This document shows positions 24,258-33,136 of a stretch of DNA of 64,000 nucleotides, in pieces. A program made the translations under genes and the position numbers. The notes beneath the pieces were generated by a model. The model ran no database searches. It saw only the letters and a list, made by a program, of their open reading frames with translations, and was not told where the DNA came from. Location of the stretch: NCBI GenBank assembly GCA_900320595.1, contig ONSW01000010.1, positions 1 to 64,000 on the forward strand, in the 5' to 3' direction. This DNA is from an uncultured Eubacteriales bacterium (lineage in GTDB: Bacteria > Bacillota > Clostridia > Oscillospirales > Oscillospiraceae). Each line of letters starts with the position of its first letter. The first letter of the stretch is position 1.

Positions 24258-24741
24258 GCAAACCACCCTTTTTCCATCAAGTGATACAAAAATAGTACTA
24301 AAGCGGCAGGGGAATGTCAAGGCAAAACCCCTGTACAGCGCCAGCCCCTTTGTTCTTGCGAAAGGAACAAAACAGGATATGATCCGGGCGGAAAATGCAT
24401 CCTGCCGCAGTATACGTGAAGCGCGCGTTTCCCGCATGCTGCGGGAGAGGGAAACGGGAACTGGCGTATAAGCGGCGAGGTCTGCCTCAACGCCCGGTGC
24501 GGAGAATAGTAAAACTCCACAAAACAGCCGGATGATTTTTATTAAAAAAGCCAAGCGCCGCGTAGTTTACAACAAAAAATCAAAATAGTATAATAACAAA
24601 CGTAAAATTTGTATTAAATCAAATGCGGTAGCACGTGAAAGCGAATTCCTGCATTTGGTTTCCAAGCGGCGAAAAACGCCCCGCTTTTCGTAATTCTCAG
24701 GCAGAAGATGCCTTTGAATAAATATCTTAGGAGGAACAAAA
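24258..24741. other. Divergent regulatory region between amylase and ABC importer
   Basis: It contains the promoter at 24566-24594 for the importer and a leader of about 140 bases with two imperfect hairpins (AAATGCGG...CCTGCATTT around 24621-24658, and AAGCGGCG...CGCCCCGCTT around 24663-24690). No reading frame is convincing. The leader is long enough for control by RNA structure, but I recognise no riboswitch class. Confidence 0.5.
24566..24594 (+). promoter_or_regulatory. Promoter of the sugar ABC importer
   Basis: TTTACA (24566-24571), a 17-base A-rich spacer and a perfect TATAAT (24589-24594) are 148 bases before the start codon of the binding protein. Confidence 0.75.
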
Positions 24742-25947
24742 ATGAAGAAATTTCTTGCTCTGCTTCTGGTCCTCGTGATGATCTTTGTGCTGGCCGCCTG
24801 TGGACAGAAGGGTCCGGATCTGAAGATCTGGGTTCCCGAAGCCACGGTCGAGTTCACCAAGGCGCAGGTCGCCGAATTCCAGAAGGCGAATCCCGACTAC
24901 GCCAAATACGTTATCGCTGTCGAGCCTGTCGGCGAGGGTGACGCCGCGTCCAATATGCTCACCGACGTTGAAGCCGGCGCGGACATCTTCAACTTCGCGC
25001 AGGACCAGCTGGCCCGTCTCGTCTCCGCCGGCGCGCTGACCCAGCTCTCCGATGAGGACGCCGCTGTGGTTTCCGCGGAGAACGATGCCGGCTCCGTCGC
25101 CGCTGCGACGATGGGCGGCACGATCTACGCCTACCCGCTGACCTCTGACAACGGCTACTTCCTGTATTACGACAAGAGCGTAGTCTCCGATCCCAGCAGC
25201 CTCGAGGCGATCCTCGCCGACTGCGAGAAGGCCGGCAAGGACTTCTACATGGAGATCAACTCCGGCTGGTATCAGCCCGCCTTCTTCTTCGGCGCCGGCT
25301 GCACGCTGACCTATGACACCGACGATTCCGGCGCCTTCACGAAGTGCAACATCGACTATGCTTCCGACACCGGCGTCGGCGCTCTCAAGGCCATGATCGA
25401 ACTGGCAAAGTCCCCTGCGTTCAAGAACGGCTCTTCCATCTCCAACGCGACCAACGTCGCTGCGATCGTTGACGGCACCTGGGATTCCGGCGCTGCCAAG
25501 GAACTCTTCGGCGACAACTACGCCTGCGCGAAGCTCCCGACCGTGAAGATCAACGGCGTCGACACCCAGCTCGGCGGCTTCGGCGGCTTCAAGCTCCTCG
25601 GCGTCAAGCCGCAGACCGACGCAACGAAGCTTGCGCTCTGCGACGCTCTGGCCGCTTACCTCTCCAGCGGCGATGTCCAGCTTGCCCGCTACAATGCGGT
25701 GGGCTGGGGCCCGTCCAACAACACTGCCAAGGCTGACCCGGCCGTCCAGGCTGACGAGGCGCTCTCCGCTCTCGGCGCGCAGCTCGGCTACACCATCCCG
25801 CAGGGTCAGTACCCCGGCGACTACTGGAGCCTTGCCACCGCTCTCGGTGACTCTGTTATTGCCGGCGAGTACAACGACGCCGACGATGCTGCCCTGCTGG
25901 CGGCTCTGCAGAGCTTCCAGGATACCTGCATCGGCTACGCCGGCTGA
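24742..25947 (+). CDS. Maltose/maltodextrin-type ABC transporter substrate-binding lipoprotein
   Basis: This is a lipoprotein (VLAAC, C20) of 401 residues with the MalE-like start LKIWVPEATVEFTKAQVAEF. It also has a GADIFNFAQDQLARLVSAGAL block and the IYAYPLTSDNGYFLYYDKS stretch typical of MalE proteins, followed by a D-G-TWDSG segment. Extracellular sugar capture is its role. The two permeases follow directly, with a stem-loop in the first gap that may lower permease expression. No ATPase is encoded here, so a shared MsmK-type ATPase elsewhere is likely. AGGAGG precedes the ATG. Confidence 0.9.
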   Translation: MKKFLALLLVLVMIFVLAACGQKGPDLKIWVPEATVEFTKAQVAEFQKANPDYAKYVIAVEPVGEGDAASNMLTDVEAGADIFNFAQDQLARLVSAGALTQLSDEDAAVVSAENDAGSVAAATMGGTIYAYPLTSDNGYFLYYDKSVVSDPSSLEAILADCEKAGKDFYMEINSGWYQPAFFFGAGCTLTYDTDDSGAFTKCNIDYASDTGVGALKAMIELAKSPAFKNGSSISNATNVAAIVDGTWDSGAAKELFGDNYACAKLPTVKINGVDTQLGGFGGFKLLGVKPQTDATKLALCDALAAYLSSGDVQLARYNAVGWGPSNNTAKADPAVQADEALSALGAQLGYTIPQGQYPGDYWSLATALGDSVIAGEYNDADDAALLAALQSFQDTCIGYAG

Positions 25948-25962
25948 TTTCTCACGCAATTC

Positions 25963-25995
25963 GATAAGGCAGGGCATGCCATGCCCTGCCTTATC
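25963..25995 (+). terminator. Stem-loop between binding protein and permease
   Basis: GATAAGGCAGGGCAT / ATGCCCTGCCTTATC pairs perfectly (15 bp) with a 3-base loop. There is no T run, so it is likelier an mRNA-stabilising or partial-readthrough element that lets the binding protein be made in excess. Confidence 0.65.
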
Positions 25996-26038
25996 TGATA
26001 AGATATCTGTTTTTCACTGATAATCGGGAGGTCCTGAT

Positions 26039-27433
26039 ATGGATGGAATAAAGAGAGGAAACGCCGTTACCCGCTTCTTCCGCTGGCTGGGAGCCGATCT
26101 CAGGGAGATCGGCCGCACCTTTGCCGAGGGAGACTGGAGAACCAAGCTGTCCTTCCTCATCATGGGCTTCGGCCAGCTCTGCCGCGGCCAGATCGCGCGC
26201 GGCGTTTCGATGCTGGCGCTCGAAGGAGGATTGCTGTACTTCATCTTCGGCTTCGGCTGGCAGTATTTGACCAAACTTGTCACACTCGGTACCATCGAGA
26301 CCAGGCAGGACGGCCGCGTTACGATCTACGGCCACAACAGCTTCTTCATCCTGCTCTACGGCATCCTGGGCATTGTGGCGATCCTTGCCCTGATCTATCT
26401 CTGGCGCGTCAATCTGAAACAAAACCGGGAGGCCGAGGGCCTGCTTGCACAGGGAAAGCGTTTGCCGAGCAACAAGGCGGACCTTGCCTCGCTCCTGGAT
26501 AAGAACTTTGACAAGACCCTGCTGGCTCTGCCGGTCCTGGGCATCTTCATTTTCACCGTGGTGCCGATCATCTTCATGATCTGCATCGCCTTTACCAACT
26601 ATGACGTCACGCACCAGCCGCCCTCCAAGCTCTTTTCCTGGGTCGGCCTTGACAACTTCCGCGAGCTCTTCGGCATCGGCGGAGGCAGCGAGGGCTTCGG
26701 CGGCACCTTCTTCTACGTCCTGGGCTGGACGCTGGTCTGGGCGTTCTTTGCCACGTTCCTGACCTACTTCCTCGGCATGGCCGTCGCTATCCTGATCAAC
26801 AAGAAAGGCATCCGTTTCAAAAAGCTCTGGCGCACGATCCTCGTCATGACCATTGCCGTGCCCCAGTTCGTCTCGCTGCTTTACGTCGGCAAGATGTTTG
26901 CAGCGGACGGTCTCGTGAACGCCTACCTGCTCAAGTGGGGTTGGATCAAGCAGACCATCCCGTTCTGGACGAACGCGACCTATGCCCGCATCCTGATCAT
27001 CGTCATCAACCTGTGGATTGGCATCCCCTATACGATGCTGATCGTCACCGGCCTTTTGATGAACATCCCGGCCGAGCTGTACGAGAGCGCACGCATCGAC
27101 GGCGCCAACGCCTTCCAGACCTTCCGCAAGATCACGCTGCCCTATATGCTCTTCGTCACCGGCCCCTTCCTGCTGACGCAGTTCATCGGCAACCTGAACA
27201 ACTTTAACGTGATCTTCCTCTTAAACCAGGGCAAGCCGCAGTCAATGAACCTGTCGAACAACGCCGGCGCGACCGACCTGCTCGTCACCTGGCTGTACAA
27301 GATGACGATCAACGACTCGAACTACAAGATCGCCGCCGTCATCGGCATCATGGTCTTCCTTGTCACGGCGATCATTTCGCTGGTCGTCTACAACACGATG
27401 CCGTCTGTCAAGGATGAGGAGGGATTCCAGTAA
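26039..27433 (+). CDS. Maltodextrin-type ABC transporter permease (MalF-like)
   Basis: The 464-residue polytopic membrane protein has an extended N-terminal region with two additional helices before the core, as in MalF. The coupling (EAA) loop is ELYESARIDGANAFQTFRKITLPYM, which contacts the ATPase. The start ATG follows GGGAGGTCC. Its stop overlaps the ATG of the next permease by one base (TAATG). It pairs with the MalG-like protein to form the channel. Confidence 0.92.
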   Translation: MDGIKRGNAVTRFFRWLGADLREIGRTFAEGDWRTKLSFLIMGFGQLCRGQIARGVSMLALEGGLLYFIFGFGWQYLTKLVTLGTIETRQDGRVTIYGHNSFFILLYGILGIVAILALIYLWRVNLKQNREAEGLLAQGKRLPSNKADLASLLDKNFDKTLLALPVLGIFIFTVVPIIFMICIAFTNYDVTHQPPSKLFSWVGLDNFRELFGIGGGSEGFGGTFFYVLGWTLVWAFFATFLTYFLGMAVAILINKKGIRFKKLWRTILVMTIAVPQFVSLLYVGKMFAADGLVNAYLLKWGWIKQTIPFWTNATYARILIIVINLWIGIPYTMLIVTGLLMNIPAELYESARIDGANAFQTFRKITLPYMLFVTGPFLLTQFIGNLNNFNVIFLLNQGKPQSMNLSNNAGATDLLVTWLYKMTINDSNYKIAAVIGIMVFLVTAIISLVVYNTMPSVKDEEGFQ

Positions 27434-28275
27434 TGAAAAGAAAACAGAGAATAAACAACACGATCTGCTATATCGTGCTGATCCTGATGAGCATCATCTG
27501 GCTCTTCCCCTTCGTCGGTCTGGTGCTCCAGTCCTTCCGCGGCGAGAGCGGCGGCATGGTCGCCTATCTGGTGCCGCACGAATGGTCGCTGAAGAACTAT
27601 CAGTTCCTCTTCGGCAACAGCAGCAAGTTCCTCACCTGGTACGGCAACACGCTGACCATCGCGATCTTTGTCTCGCTTCTGCAGACGCTGGTCGTCATCT
27701 GTGTCAGCTATGCGCTCAGCCGCATGCGCTTCCGCGGCCGCAAGGCGCTGATGAACATCTGGCTGGTGCTCGGCATGTTCCCCGGCTTCCTCACGATGAT
27801 CTGCCTGTACTTCCTGCTCAAGACCCTCGGCCTGACCGAGGCCGGCGCGGTACCGGGTTTGATCTTGATCTCGGTCGCGTCCTCAGGCATGGGCTACTAT
27901 GTCTGCAAAGGCTACTTCGACACGGTGCCGAAGGCGCTTGACGAGGCCGCGATCCTTGACGGCGCGACGCGCGCGCAGATCCTCGTCAAGATGATCATCC
28001 CCATGTCCAAGCCGATCATCATCTACACCGCGCTCGTTGCCTTCATGGCGCCGTGGTGCGACTATATCTTCGCCTCCTATGTGGCTTTCGGCTATGAAAA
28101 AGGCTACAACGTGGCCGTCGCTATGACCCGCTGGGTCTGGACGAACGACTACCAGGGCTTCTTCACGCGCTTCTGCGCGGGCGGCATCCTGGTGGCGATC
28201 CCTGTCACGATCCTGTTCATGTGCCTGCAGAAATACTATGTCGAAGGCGTCACCGGCGGCGCGGTCAAGGGCTGA
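27433..28275 (+). CDS. Maltodextrin-type ABC transporter permease (MalG-like)
   Basis: The 280 residues contain about six membrane helices and the EAA coupling loop KALDEAAILDGATRAQILVKMIIP. The C-terminal end (PVTILFMCLQKYYVEGVTGGAVKG) is the hallmark of MalG-type permeases. It is translationally coupled to the MalF-like gene. A strong terminator follows at 28311. Confidence 0.93.
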   Translation: MKRKQRINNTICYIVLILMSIIWLFPFVGLVLQSFRGESGGMVAYLVPHEWSLKNYQFLFGNSSKFLTWYGNTLTIAIFVSLLQTLVVICVSYALSRMRFRGRKALMNIWLVLGMFPGFLTMICLYFLLKTLGLTEAGAVPGLILISVASSGMGYYVCKGYFDTVPKALDEAAILDGATRAQILVKMIIPMSKPIIIYTALVAFMAPWCDYIFASYVAFGYEKGYNVAVAMTRWVWTNDYQGFFTRFCAGGILVAIPVTILFMCLQKYYVEGVTGGAVKG

Positions 28276-28310
28276 TCTGCCCCTGCCGGCTTTCCATCCA
28301 AACAAGCGCA

Positions 28311-28345
28311 AAGATCCGTCCGGGTGCCCGGACGGATCTTTTTTC
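28311..28345 (+). terminator. Terminator of the ABC importer operon
   Basis: The AAGATCCGTCCGGG / CCCGGACGGATCTT stem (14 bp) is followed by TTTTTC. Confidence 0.92.
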
Positions 28346-28456
28346 TTCACAAAATATTCACAGCACCTTTATGTTCACTTTAGGATTGCCCGGTATCATA
28401 ACGCCAGACAAAGCAAGAAAGCCTTTGTGATCCCATGATAAAGTGAGGGAACAGCT

Positions 28457-30409
28457 ATGAAGAACAAAAAGCTCCTTTCCATCCTCCTCGCGCTCACCCT
28501 GGCGTTTTCCGCCGTGGGCTGCGGCGCCGCGGGCGGCGGCTCGGTCGACAAAAGTCTGACCGCTGACGCCTCCGACACCGAAGAGACGTCCGTCAGCGAC
28601 GCCGTCTCGTCCTCGCTCGAGGAGCTGTTTACCGGCCGCGATCTCAGCGGCAAGAGCGGTGAGGATATCGTCACCGTCACGCTCTTCGGCGACACCGCGA
28701 GCGCGGACGGCGCGGGCGTTACCGTCTCTGACGGGCTCGTCACGATCACCGCGGACGGCGATTATCTGCTCAGCGGCAGCTTTACCGGCAGCATCGTGAT
28801 CGACGCGGACGACACCGCCAAGATCCAGATCATCCTCTCCGATGCCGTGATCGAGAGCGAGGGGCAGGCGGCCATCGTCGCGCTGTGCGCCGACAAGGTG
28901 TTTCTGACACTTGCCGAGGGCACGGACAATTCCGTCTCCGCCACCGGCGAACTTGCACCCTTCGGCGAGGTGAACGCCGACGGCGCGATCTTCTCCAAGT
29001 GTGATCTGACCGTGAACGGCACGGGCAGTCTGAGCGTCACCTGCGCGGAGGGCCACGGCATCGTCTCGAAGGACGATCTGAAGATCGCCTCCGGCACGAT
29101 CACGGTCGACGCGGCCAGGCAGGGCCTCTCCGGCAAGGACAGCGTCAGCATTGCCGACGGCACGATCTCGATCACGGCCGGCACCGACGCGATCCACTCC
29201 GAGAACGCGGATGACGCCGAAAAGGGCGCGGTCTCGATCCTCGGCGGCAGCATCGCAGCCGAGAGCGGCAGCGACGGCATCGACGCTACCGGCGCGGTTT
29301 CGATCGAGGGCGGCAGCCTGAATATCACCGCGGGCGGCGGCGCGGACAGCGTCTCGCGCTATGCCTCCGGCCGGGGCGGCTGGGGAGAGAGCAGCTCCTC
29401 CTCTTCGAGCGGCGGCAAGGGCGTCAAAAGCGATGCGTCCGTCACGATCAGCGGCGGTACGGTCGACATTGACAGCGCCGACGACGCGATCCACACCGAC
29501 GGCGAAGTCACAATCTCGGGCGGCGCGCTCACGCTCAAAAGCGGCGACGACGGCGTCCACGCCGACGCATCGCTTACGATCAGCGGCGGCAGCGTTACCG
29601 TCAGCGACAGCTATGAGGGACTGGAGGCGGCCGACATCGTGATCGAGGACGGCGAGATCTCCGTTACAGCTTCGGACGACGGGCTCAATGCCGCGGGCGG
29701 CAATGACGGCTCGAACGGCGGCGGCTGGTTCGGCGGCGATCCCTTTGCCGCGCAGGACGCCTCCATCACGATCTCCGGCGGCACGCTTACCGTCAACTCT
29801 GACGGCGACGGCATCGACTCCAACGGCGATCTCACCGTCAGCGGCGGCACGATCTTCGTCTCCGGCCCGACCAATTCCGGCAACGGCGCGCTCGACTATA
29901 ACGGAAGCGGCGTCATCACCGGCGGCACGCTCATCGCGGCGGGCGCCTCCGGCATGGCCGAAAACTTCTCGAACGGCTCGACCCAGTGCAGCGTGCTCGT
30001 GAATTTCTCCTCGACCGTTTCGGCGGGCAGCGAGATCTGCGTCTACGATGCCGCGGGCAAGCTGATCGCAAGCTATACCCCCGAAAAGAATTACCAGTGT
30101 GCGGTCATTTCCGCCCCCGAACTCGCGGTAGGCGAGACCTACACCGTCACCGCGGGCGGCGCGCAGCAGACCGTGACCCTCTCCTCGACCATTACCGGCG
30201 GCGGTATGGGCATGGGAGGCATGGGCGGTATGGGCGGCCACGGCGGTTTCGGCGGCGGTGGCGGCATGCAAGGCGACTGGGGCGGCGAGACAGACGGCGT
30301 GACCTCCGCCACACCCTCCGACGGCGGCCAGGGTGGTTTCGGTGATCAGGGCGGCTTCGGCGGTCATGGCGGAATGGGAGGGCCCGGCGGCCACGGCGGC
30401 AGACCGTAA
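28457..30409 (+). CDS. Lipoprotein with carbohydrate-binding DUF4353-like beta repeats and Gly-rich tail
   Basis: Lipobox AVGC (C22). After a short acidic spacer, residues ~70-500 are made of short repeats built on 'ISGGT-TV-S-DDGI-A-G-' (for example VTISGGTVDIDSADDAIHTD, TLTVNSDGDGIDSNGDLTVS). They predict a right-handed beta-helix with regular Asp-Asp-Gly turns that could bind calcium. This is the DUF4353 'carbohydrate-binding' family often found near CotH-type surface genes. The tail is a low-complexity GGMGGMGG/GGFGG sequence, perhaps wall-spanning or adhesive. It is monocistronic between two terminators. Total 650 residues. Confidence 0.75.
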   Translation: MKNKKLLSILLALTLAFSAVGCGAAGGGSVDKSLTADASDTEETSVSDAVSSSLEELFTGRDLSGKSGEDIVTVTLFGDTASADGAGVTVSDGLVTITADGDYLLSGSFTGSIVIDADDTAKIQIILSDAVIESEGQAAIVALCADKVFLTLAEGTDNSVSATGELAPFGEVNADGAIFSKCDLTVNGTGSLSVTCAEGHGIVSKDDLKIASGTITVDAARQGLSGKDSVSIADGTISITAGTDAIHSENADDAEKGAVSILGGSIAAESGSDGIDATGAVSIEGGSLNITAGGGADSVSRYASGRGGWGESSSSSSSGGKGVKSDASVTISGGTVDIDSADDAIHTDGEVTISGGALTLKSGDDGVHADASLTISGGSVTVSDSYEGLEAADIVIEDGEISVTASDDGLNAAGGNDGSNGGGWFGGDPFAAQDASITISGGTLTVNSDGDGIDSNGDLTVSGGTIFVSGPTNSGNGALDYNGSGVITGGTLIAAGASGMAENFSNGSTQCSVLVNFSSTVSAGSEICVYDAAGKLIASYTPEKNYQCAVISAPELAVGETYTVTAGGAQQTVTLSSTITGGGMGMGGMGGMGGHGGFGGGGGMQGDWGGETDGVTSATPSDGGQGGFGDQGGFGGHGGMGGPGGHGGRP

Positions 30410-30410
30410 A

Positions 30411-30443
30411 AAAGAATGGGAAGCGGAGCTTCCCATTCTTTTT
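30411..30443 (+). terminator. Terminator of the DUF4353-like gene
   Basis: The AAAGAATGGGAAGC / GCTTCCCATTCTTT stem is followed by TTT. Confidence 0.88.
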
Positions 30444-30469
30444 AGATCTTAGACTTTAGTTTTTAGCTT

Positions 30470-30511
30470 AAAAGAGGCAGTGAAAACCATCGGTTTTCAC
30501 TGCCTCTTTTT
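30470..30511 (-). terminator. Terminator of the ylxM-ffh-rpsP-khpA unit
   Basis: AAAAGAGGCAGTGAAAACC pairs with GGTTTTCACTGCCTCTTTT over 19 bp with a 2-base loop. It sits 13 bases past the khpA stop, and its A/T flanks would stop transcription from both directions. Confidence 0.88.
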
Positions 30512-30523
30512 CTGCCCAAGGGA

Positions 30524-30754
30524 TCAGTCCATGATCTCCACAGAGACCTTTTTGCCCTTCCTCTGGGCGACTGCGCGCATCAGGATGCGGATCTGCTTGA
30601 CGATCCGGCCCTGACGGCCGATGACCTTGCCCATGTCGCCGTCGGCAACGCGGACCTCGAAGATCGTCTCGCCGTCGACTTTGCGCTCGGTCACAGAAAC
30701 CTCGTCGGGATGATCGACCAGGCTCTGTACAAGATAGGTCAGAAGTTCTTTCAC
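30524..30754 (-). CDS. khpA: KH-domain RNA-binding protein
   Basis: The 76-residue single KH domain has the RNA-contacting loop IGRQGR (GxxG). In Firmicutes it pairs with KhpB as a global RNA binder affecting cell division and wall synthesis. Its usual place just downstream of rpsP is kept (17-base gap). It is the last gene of the SRP/ribosome unit. Confidence 0.95.
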   Translation of the reverse strand: MKELLTYLVQSLVDHPDEVSVTERKVDGETIFEVRVADGDMGKVIGRQGRIVKQIRILMRAVAQRKGKKVSVEIMD

Positions 30755-30771
30755 AATTGATCGCTCCTCAA

Positions 30772-31008
30772 TTACGCTTCGATCTTCTTGAGAAGACCGC
30801 GAACGGTATCGGTGGGCTGAGCGCCCTGGGAAACCCAGTACTTCACGCGCTCAACGTCGAGATTGAGCTTGTTGCCTTCCGCCATCGGATCGTAGGTACC
30901 CAGCTCCTCGATGAAGCGGCCGTCACGCGGGGAGCGGGAATCGGCGACAACAACACGATAGTAAGGAGCCTTCTTGGCGCCCATTCTGCGAAGTCTGATT
31001 TTGACCAT
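30772..31008 (-). CDS. rpsP: 30S ribosomal protein S16
   Basis: The 78 residues begin [20 protein letters not shown] and include the conserved [16 protein letters not shown], which is unmistakable. The ribosome site GGAGGTG precedes the ATG. It lies between ffh and khpA as in many Clostridia. The ffh-rpsP gap is widened to 233 bases by the hairpin-bearing insertion described for 31083-31244. Confidence 0.97.
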   Translation of the reverse strand: MVKIRLRRMGAKKAPYYRVVVADSRSPRDGRFIEELGTYDPMAEGNKLNLDVERVKYWVSQGAQPTDTVRGLLKKIEA

Positions 31009-31082
31009 GTATATTCACCTCCATACATTTTTCTGCAAGTTCAAACTATATTACAAACACTGTTTCAGTGCCGTAACCTGAA

Positions 31083-31121
31083 TTAAAAACCGAAGCCGCC
31101 GAGCCCGCCGGGGCCGCCCTC
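31083..31121 (-). pseudogene. Duplicate coding tail of ffh
   Basis: Reading the minus strand, the frame ends EGGPGGLGGFGF-stop (stop at 31083-31085). It mirrors the true Ffh ending GGFPGLGGFGF-stop at 31242. It is separated from the real gene end by about 120 bases of hairpin DNA, and has no start or upstream coding. This looks like the displaced original 3' end of ffh, or a copied end. Confidence 0.7.
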
Positions 31122-31145
31122 GTCAGAAGAAACTCGCTGCGTTCC

Positions 31146-31177
31146 GTTTTTACGGCTTTTTCAAAATCCGTAAAAAC
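31146..31177. repeat. Hairpin in the ffh-rpsP insertion (inner)
   Basis: GTTTTTACGG and CCGTAAAAAC form a 10-bp stem with a 12-base loop. It lies between the two ffh ends. Confidence 0.6.
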
Positions 31178-31205
31178 TGCACATTCGCTCCTTCCTTCTT
31201 CCTCT

Positions 31206-31240
31206 CCGATTCAAACCCACTTCGTTGGGCTTTGAATCGG
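31206..31240 (-). terminator. Hairpin directly after the ffh stop
   Basis: CCGATTCAAA / TTTGAATCGG (10 bp), with inner CCCA / TGGG pairing, starts one base after the ffh stop. The plus-strand core CCCACTTCGTTGGGCTT resembles CCCGCTACGCTGGGCTT found on the minus strand in the HAD insertion at 51081-51115. It may attenuate read-through into rpsP. Confidence 0.55.
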
Positions 31241-31241
31241 T

Positions 31242-32612
31242 TTAGAAACCAAATCCGCCGAGACCGGGGAAACCTCCCATGCCGCCCATTCTGCCGAGCT
31301 TTTTCTGCATCTTCTTCATGTTCTTGCTCGACAGCTGCTTCATCATCTGCTGCATGGCTTCGAACTGCTTGATCAGGCGGTTGACGTCCACGACCTGCAC
31401 GCCGGAGCCCGCCGCGATGCGCTTTTTGCGGCTGGAGTTGAGCAGGGCGGGGTTCTCGCGCTCTGCCGGGGTCATCGAAAGGATGATCGCCTCCTGACGC
31501 GACATCAGCTTGTCGTCGATCTTGGCGTTCTTCAGCGCACCGGCGTTCATCCCGGGGATCATCGAGGCGATGCTTTCAAGGTCGCCCATGTTTTTCAGCT
31601 GGCCCATCTGCTCGAGATAGTCGGTCAGCGTAAAGCGGTTGGCGCGCAGCCGCTCGGCCGCCTCCAGCGCTTTTTTCTCGTCAAAGCTCTGCTCGGCCTT
31701 TTCAATCAGCGTCAGCACGTCGCCCATGCCCAAGATACGGGAGGCCATGCGGTCGGGGTGGAAGGGCTCGATCATGTCAAGCTTTTCGCCCACGCCGATA
31801 AACTTGATCGGCTTGCCCGTCGCGGCGCGGATCGACAGAGCGGCGCCGCCTCTCGCGTCGCCGTCGAGCTTGGTCAGCATCACGCCCGTCACGCCCAGCG
31901 CCTCGTCAAAGGCGGTCGCGGCGTTCACGGCATCCTGACCGGTCATCGCGTCGACAACAAGCAGGATCTCGGCCGGCTCGACCGCGTCGCGGATGTTCTT
32001 CAGCTCGTCCATCAGCTGCTCGTCGATGTGCAGACGGCCCGCCGTGTCGAGGAACACCAGATCGTTACCGTGGCGCTTGGCATGCTCGATGGCGGCCTTC
32101 GCGATGTCCACGGGGTTCGTCTGGCCCATCTGAAACACGGGCAGATCCAGCTGCGCGCCGACGGTCTCGAGCTGTCGGATGGCGGCCGGACGGTAGATGT
32201 CGCAGGCGACCAGCAGCGGGCGCTTGCCGGACTTGCGCATATAGGCGGCGAGCTTGGCGCCGTTGGTCGTTTTGCCCGCGCCCTGCAGGCCGACGAGCAT
32301 CACGACGCTCGGCGATTTCGAGGAGATGTTGAGCTTCTGGTTGGCCCCGCCCATGAGCGTGCACAGCTCTTCGTTGACGATCTTGATGACCATCTGCGCG
32401 GGGGAGAGGGATTCAAGGACATCGGCGCCGCTGGCGCGCTCGGTCACGGACTTGGTAAAGTCCTTGACGACCTTATAGCTGACGTCCGCCTCCAGGAGGG
32501 CCATGCGGACCTCGCGCATCGCTTCCTTCACGTCGGCGGTCGTGAGACGGCCTTTGCCGCGCAGGCGCTTGAACGCTGCATTCAGTTTTTCCGATAAGCT
32601 TTCAAATGCCAT
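31242..32612 (-). CDS. ffh: Signal recognition particle protein Ffh
   Basis: SRP54 GTPase, 456 residues: N-domain (MAFESLSEKLNAAFKRLRGK), G-domain with P-loop GLQGAGKTTNGAKLA, DTAGRL and TKLDGDARGGAALS, and a Met-rich M-domain (MGQLKNMGDLESIASMIPGM, FEAMQQMMKQL) that holds the signal peptide and 4.5S RNA. It ends in a Gly/Phe-rich tail. It begins four bases after ylxM on the same strand. A second copy of the tail coding sequence lies downstream at 31083-31121. Confidence 0.97.
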   Translation of the reverse strand: MAFESLSEKLNAAFKRLRGKGRLTTADVKEAMREVRMALLEADVSYKVVKDFTKSVTERASGADVLESLSPAQMVIKIVNEELCTLMGGANQKLNISSKSPSVVMLVGLQGAGKTTNGAKLAAYMRKSGKRPLLVACDIYRPAAIRQLETVGAQLDLPVFQMGQTNPVDIAKAAIEHAKRHGNDLVFLDTAGRLHIDEQLMDELKNIRDAVEPAEILLVVDAMTGQDAVNAATAFDEALGVTGVMLTKLDGDARGGAALSIRAATGKPIKFIGVGEKLDMIEPFHPDRMASRILGMGDVLTLIEKAEQSFDEKKALEAAERLRANRFTLTDYLEQMGQLKNMGDLESIASMIPGMNAGALKNAKIDDKLMSRQEAIILSMTPAERENPALLNSSRKKRIAAGSGVQVVDVNRLIKQFEAMQQMMKQLSSKNMKKMQKKLGRMGGMGGFPGLGGFGF

Positions 32613-32615
32613 GGT

Positions 32616-32975
32616 TTATCCTCTCTCAAGCAGGGCCTTCAGCCCGTCCGACAGCTCGTTCGCGGCGGCACGCGCCTTCTCGTCAAGGGGGAGGGAAAGC
32701 AGGCCTTCCGCCTTGTCGTGCAGGCGTTCGAGCGAACGCTGCGTTTCGGAAAAGCGGCGGACAAGACCGGTTTTCTCCTCAATCTCCTCCAGCGCGGCGA
32801 CCGCGCGGCGGACGTTGTCCCAAACGCCCTGGCGGGAGATGCCGCACTGCTCGGCGATCTCGGCGAGGGAAAGATCCTCGTTGAAATACAGCTCGCAGGT
32901 CTCGCGCTGCTTGTCCGTCAGGAGCTGACCGTAGAAATCCAGCAGCAGGCTTTGCATCACTCTGTCCTCAGCCAT
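32616..32975 (-). CDS. ylxM: YlxM-type SRP-associated DNA-binding-like protein
   Basis: The start is ATG 32975 after AGGAGG; 119 residues. The sigma-70 region 4-like helix-turn-helix is seen in LSLAEIAEQCGISRQGVWDNVRRA, with a helical C-terminus. YlxM is the conserved partner gene of ffh in Firmicutes and modulates SRP function. Transcription starts from the promoter at 33013-33041. Confidence 0.92.
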   Translation of the reverse strand: MAEDRVMQSLLLDFYGQLLTDKQRETCELYFNEDLSLAEIAEQCGISRQGVWDNVRRAVAALEEIEEKTGLVRRFSETQRSLERLHDKAEGLLSLPLDEKARAAANELSDGLKALLERG

Positions 32976-33012
32976 GTTGCCGCACCTCCTGTCAAGCAGA
33001 ATACCTTTGCAG

Positions 33013-33041
33013 AATATACCAGAGAATCCGGCCGCTGTCAA
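33013..33041 (-). promoter_or_regulatory. Promoter of ylxM-ffh-rpsP-khpA
   Basis: On the minus strand: TTGACA (33041-33036), a 17-base spacer, TATATT (33018-33013). It lies 38 bases upstream of the ylxM start. Confidence 0.8.
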
Positions 33042-33136
33042 GTATTTTTTCTTGGCAGCTTTTTCGCCTTCGGCGCATAAGCGGGGCGGGCGCGGGAAAA
33101 ATACAGTATCCAGAATTTTGTAACAAGAGGAAATCT

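Noticed and set aside
24258..24554. Upstream extension of the GH13 frame
   Set aside because: It lacks a ribosome site and would bury the lipoprotein signal; the MMKRALSLLL start is clear.
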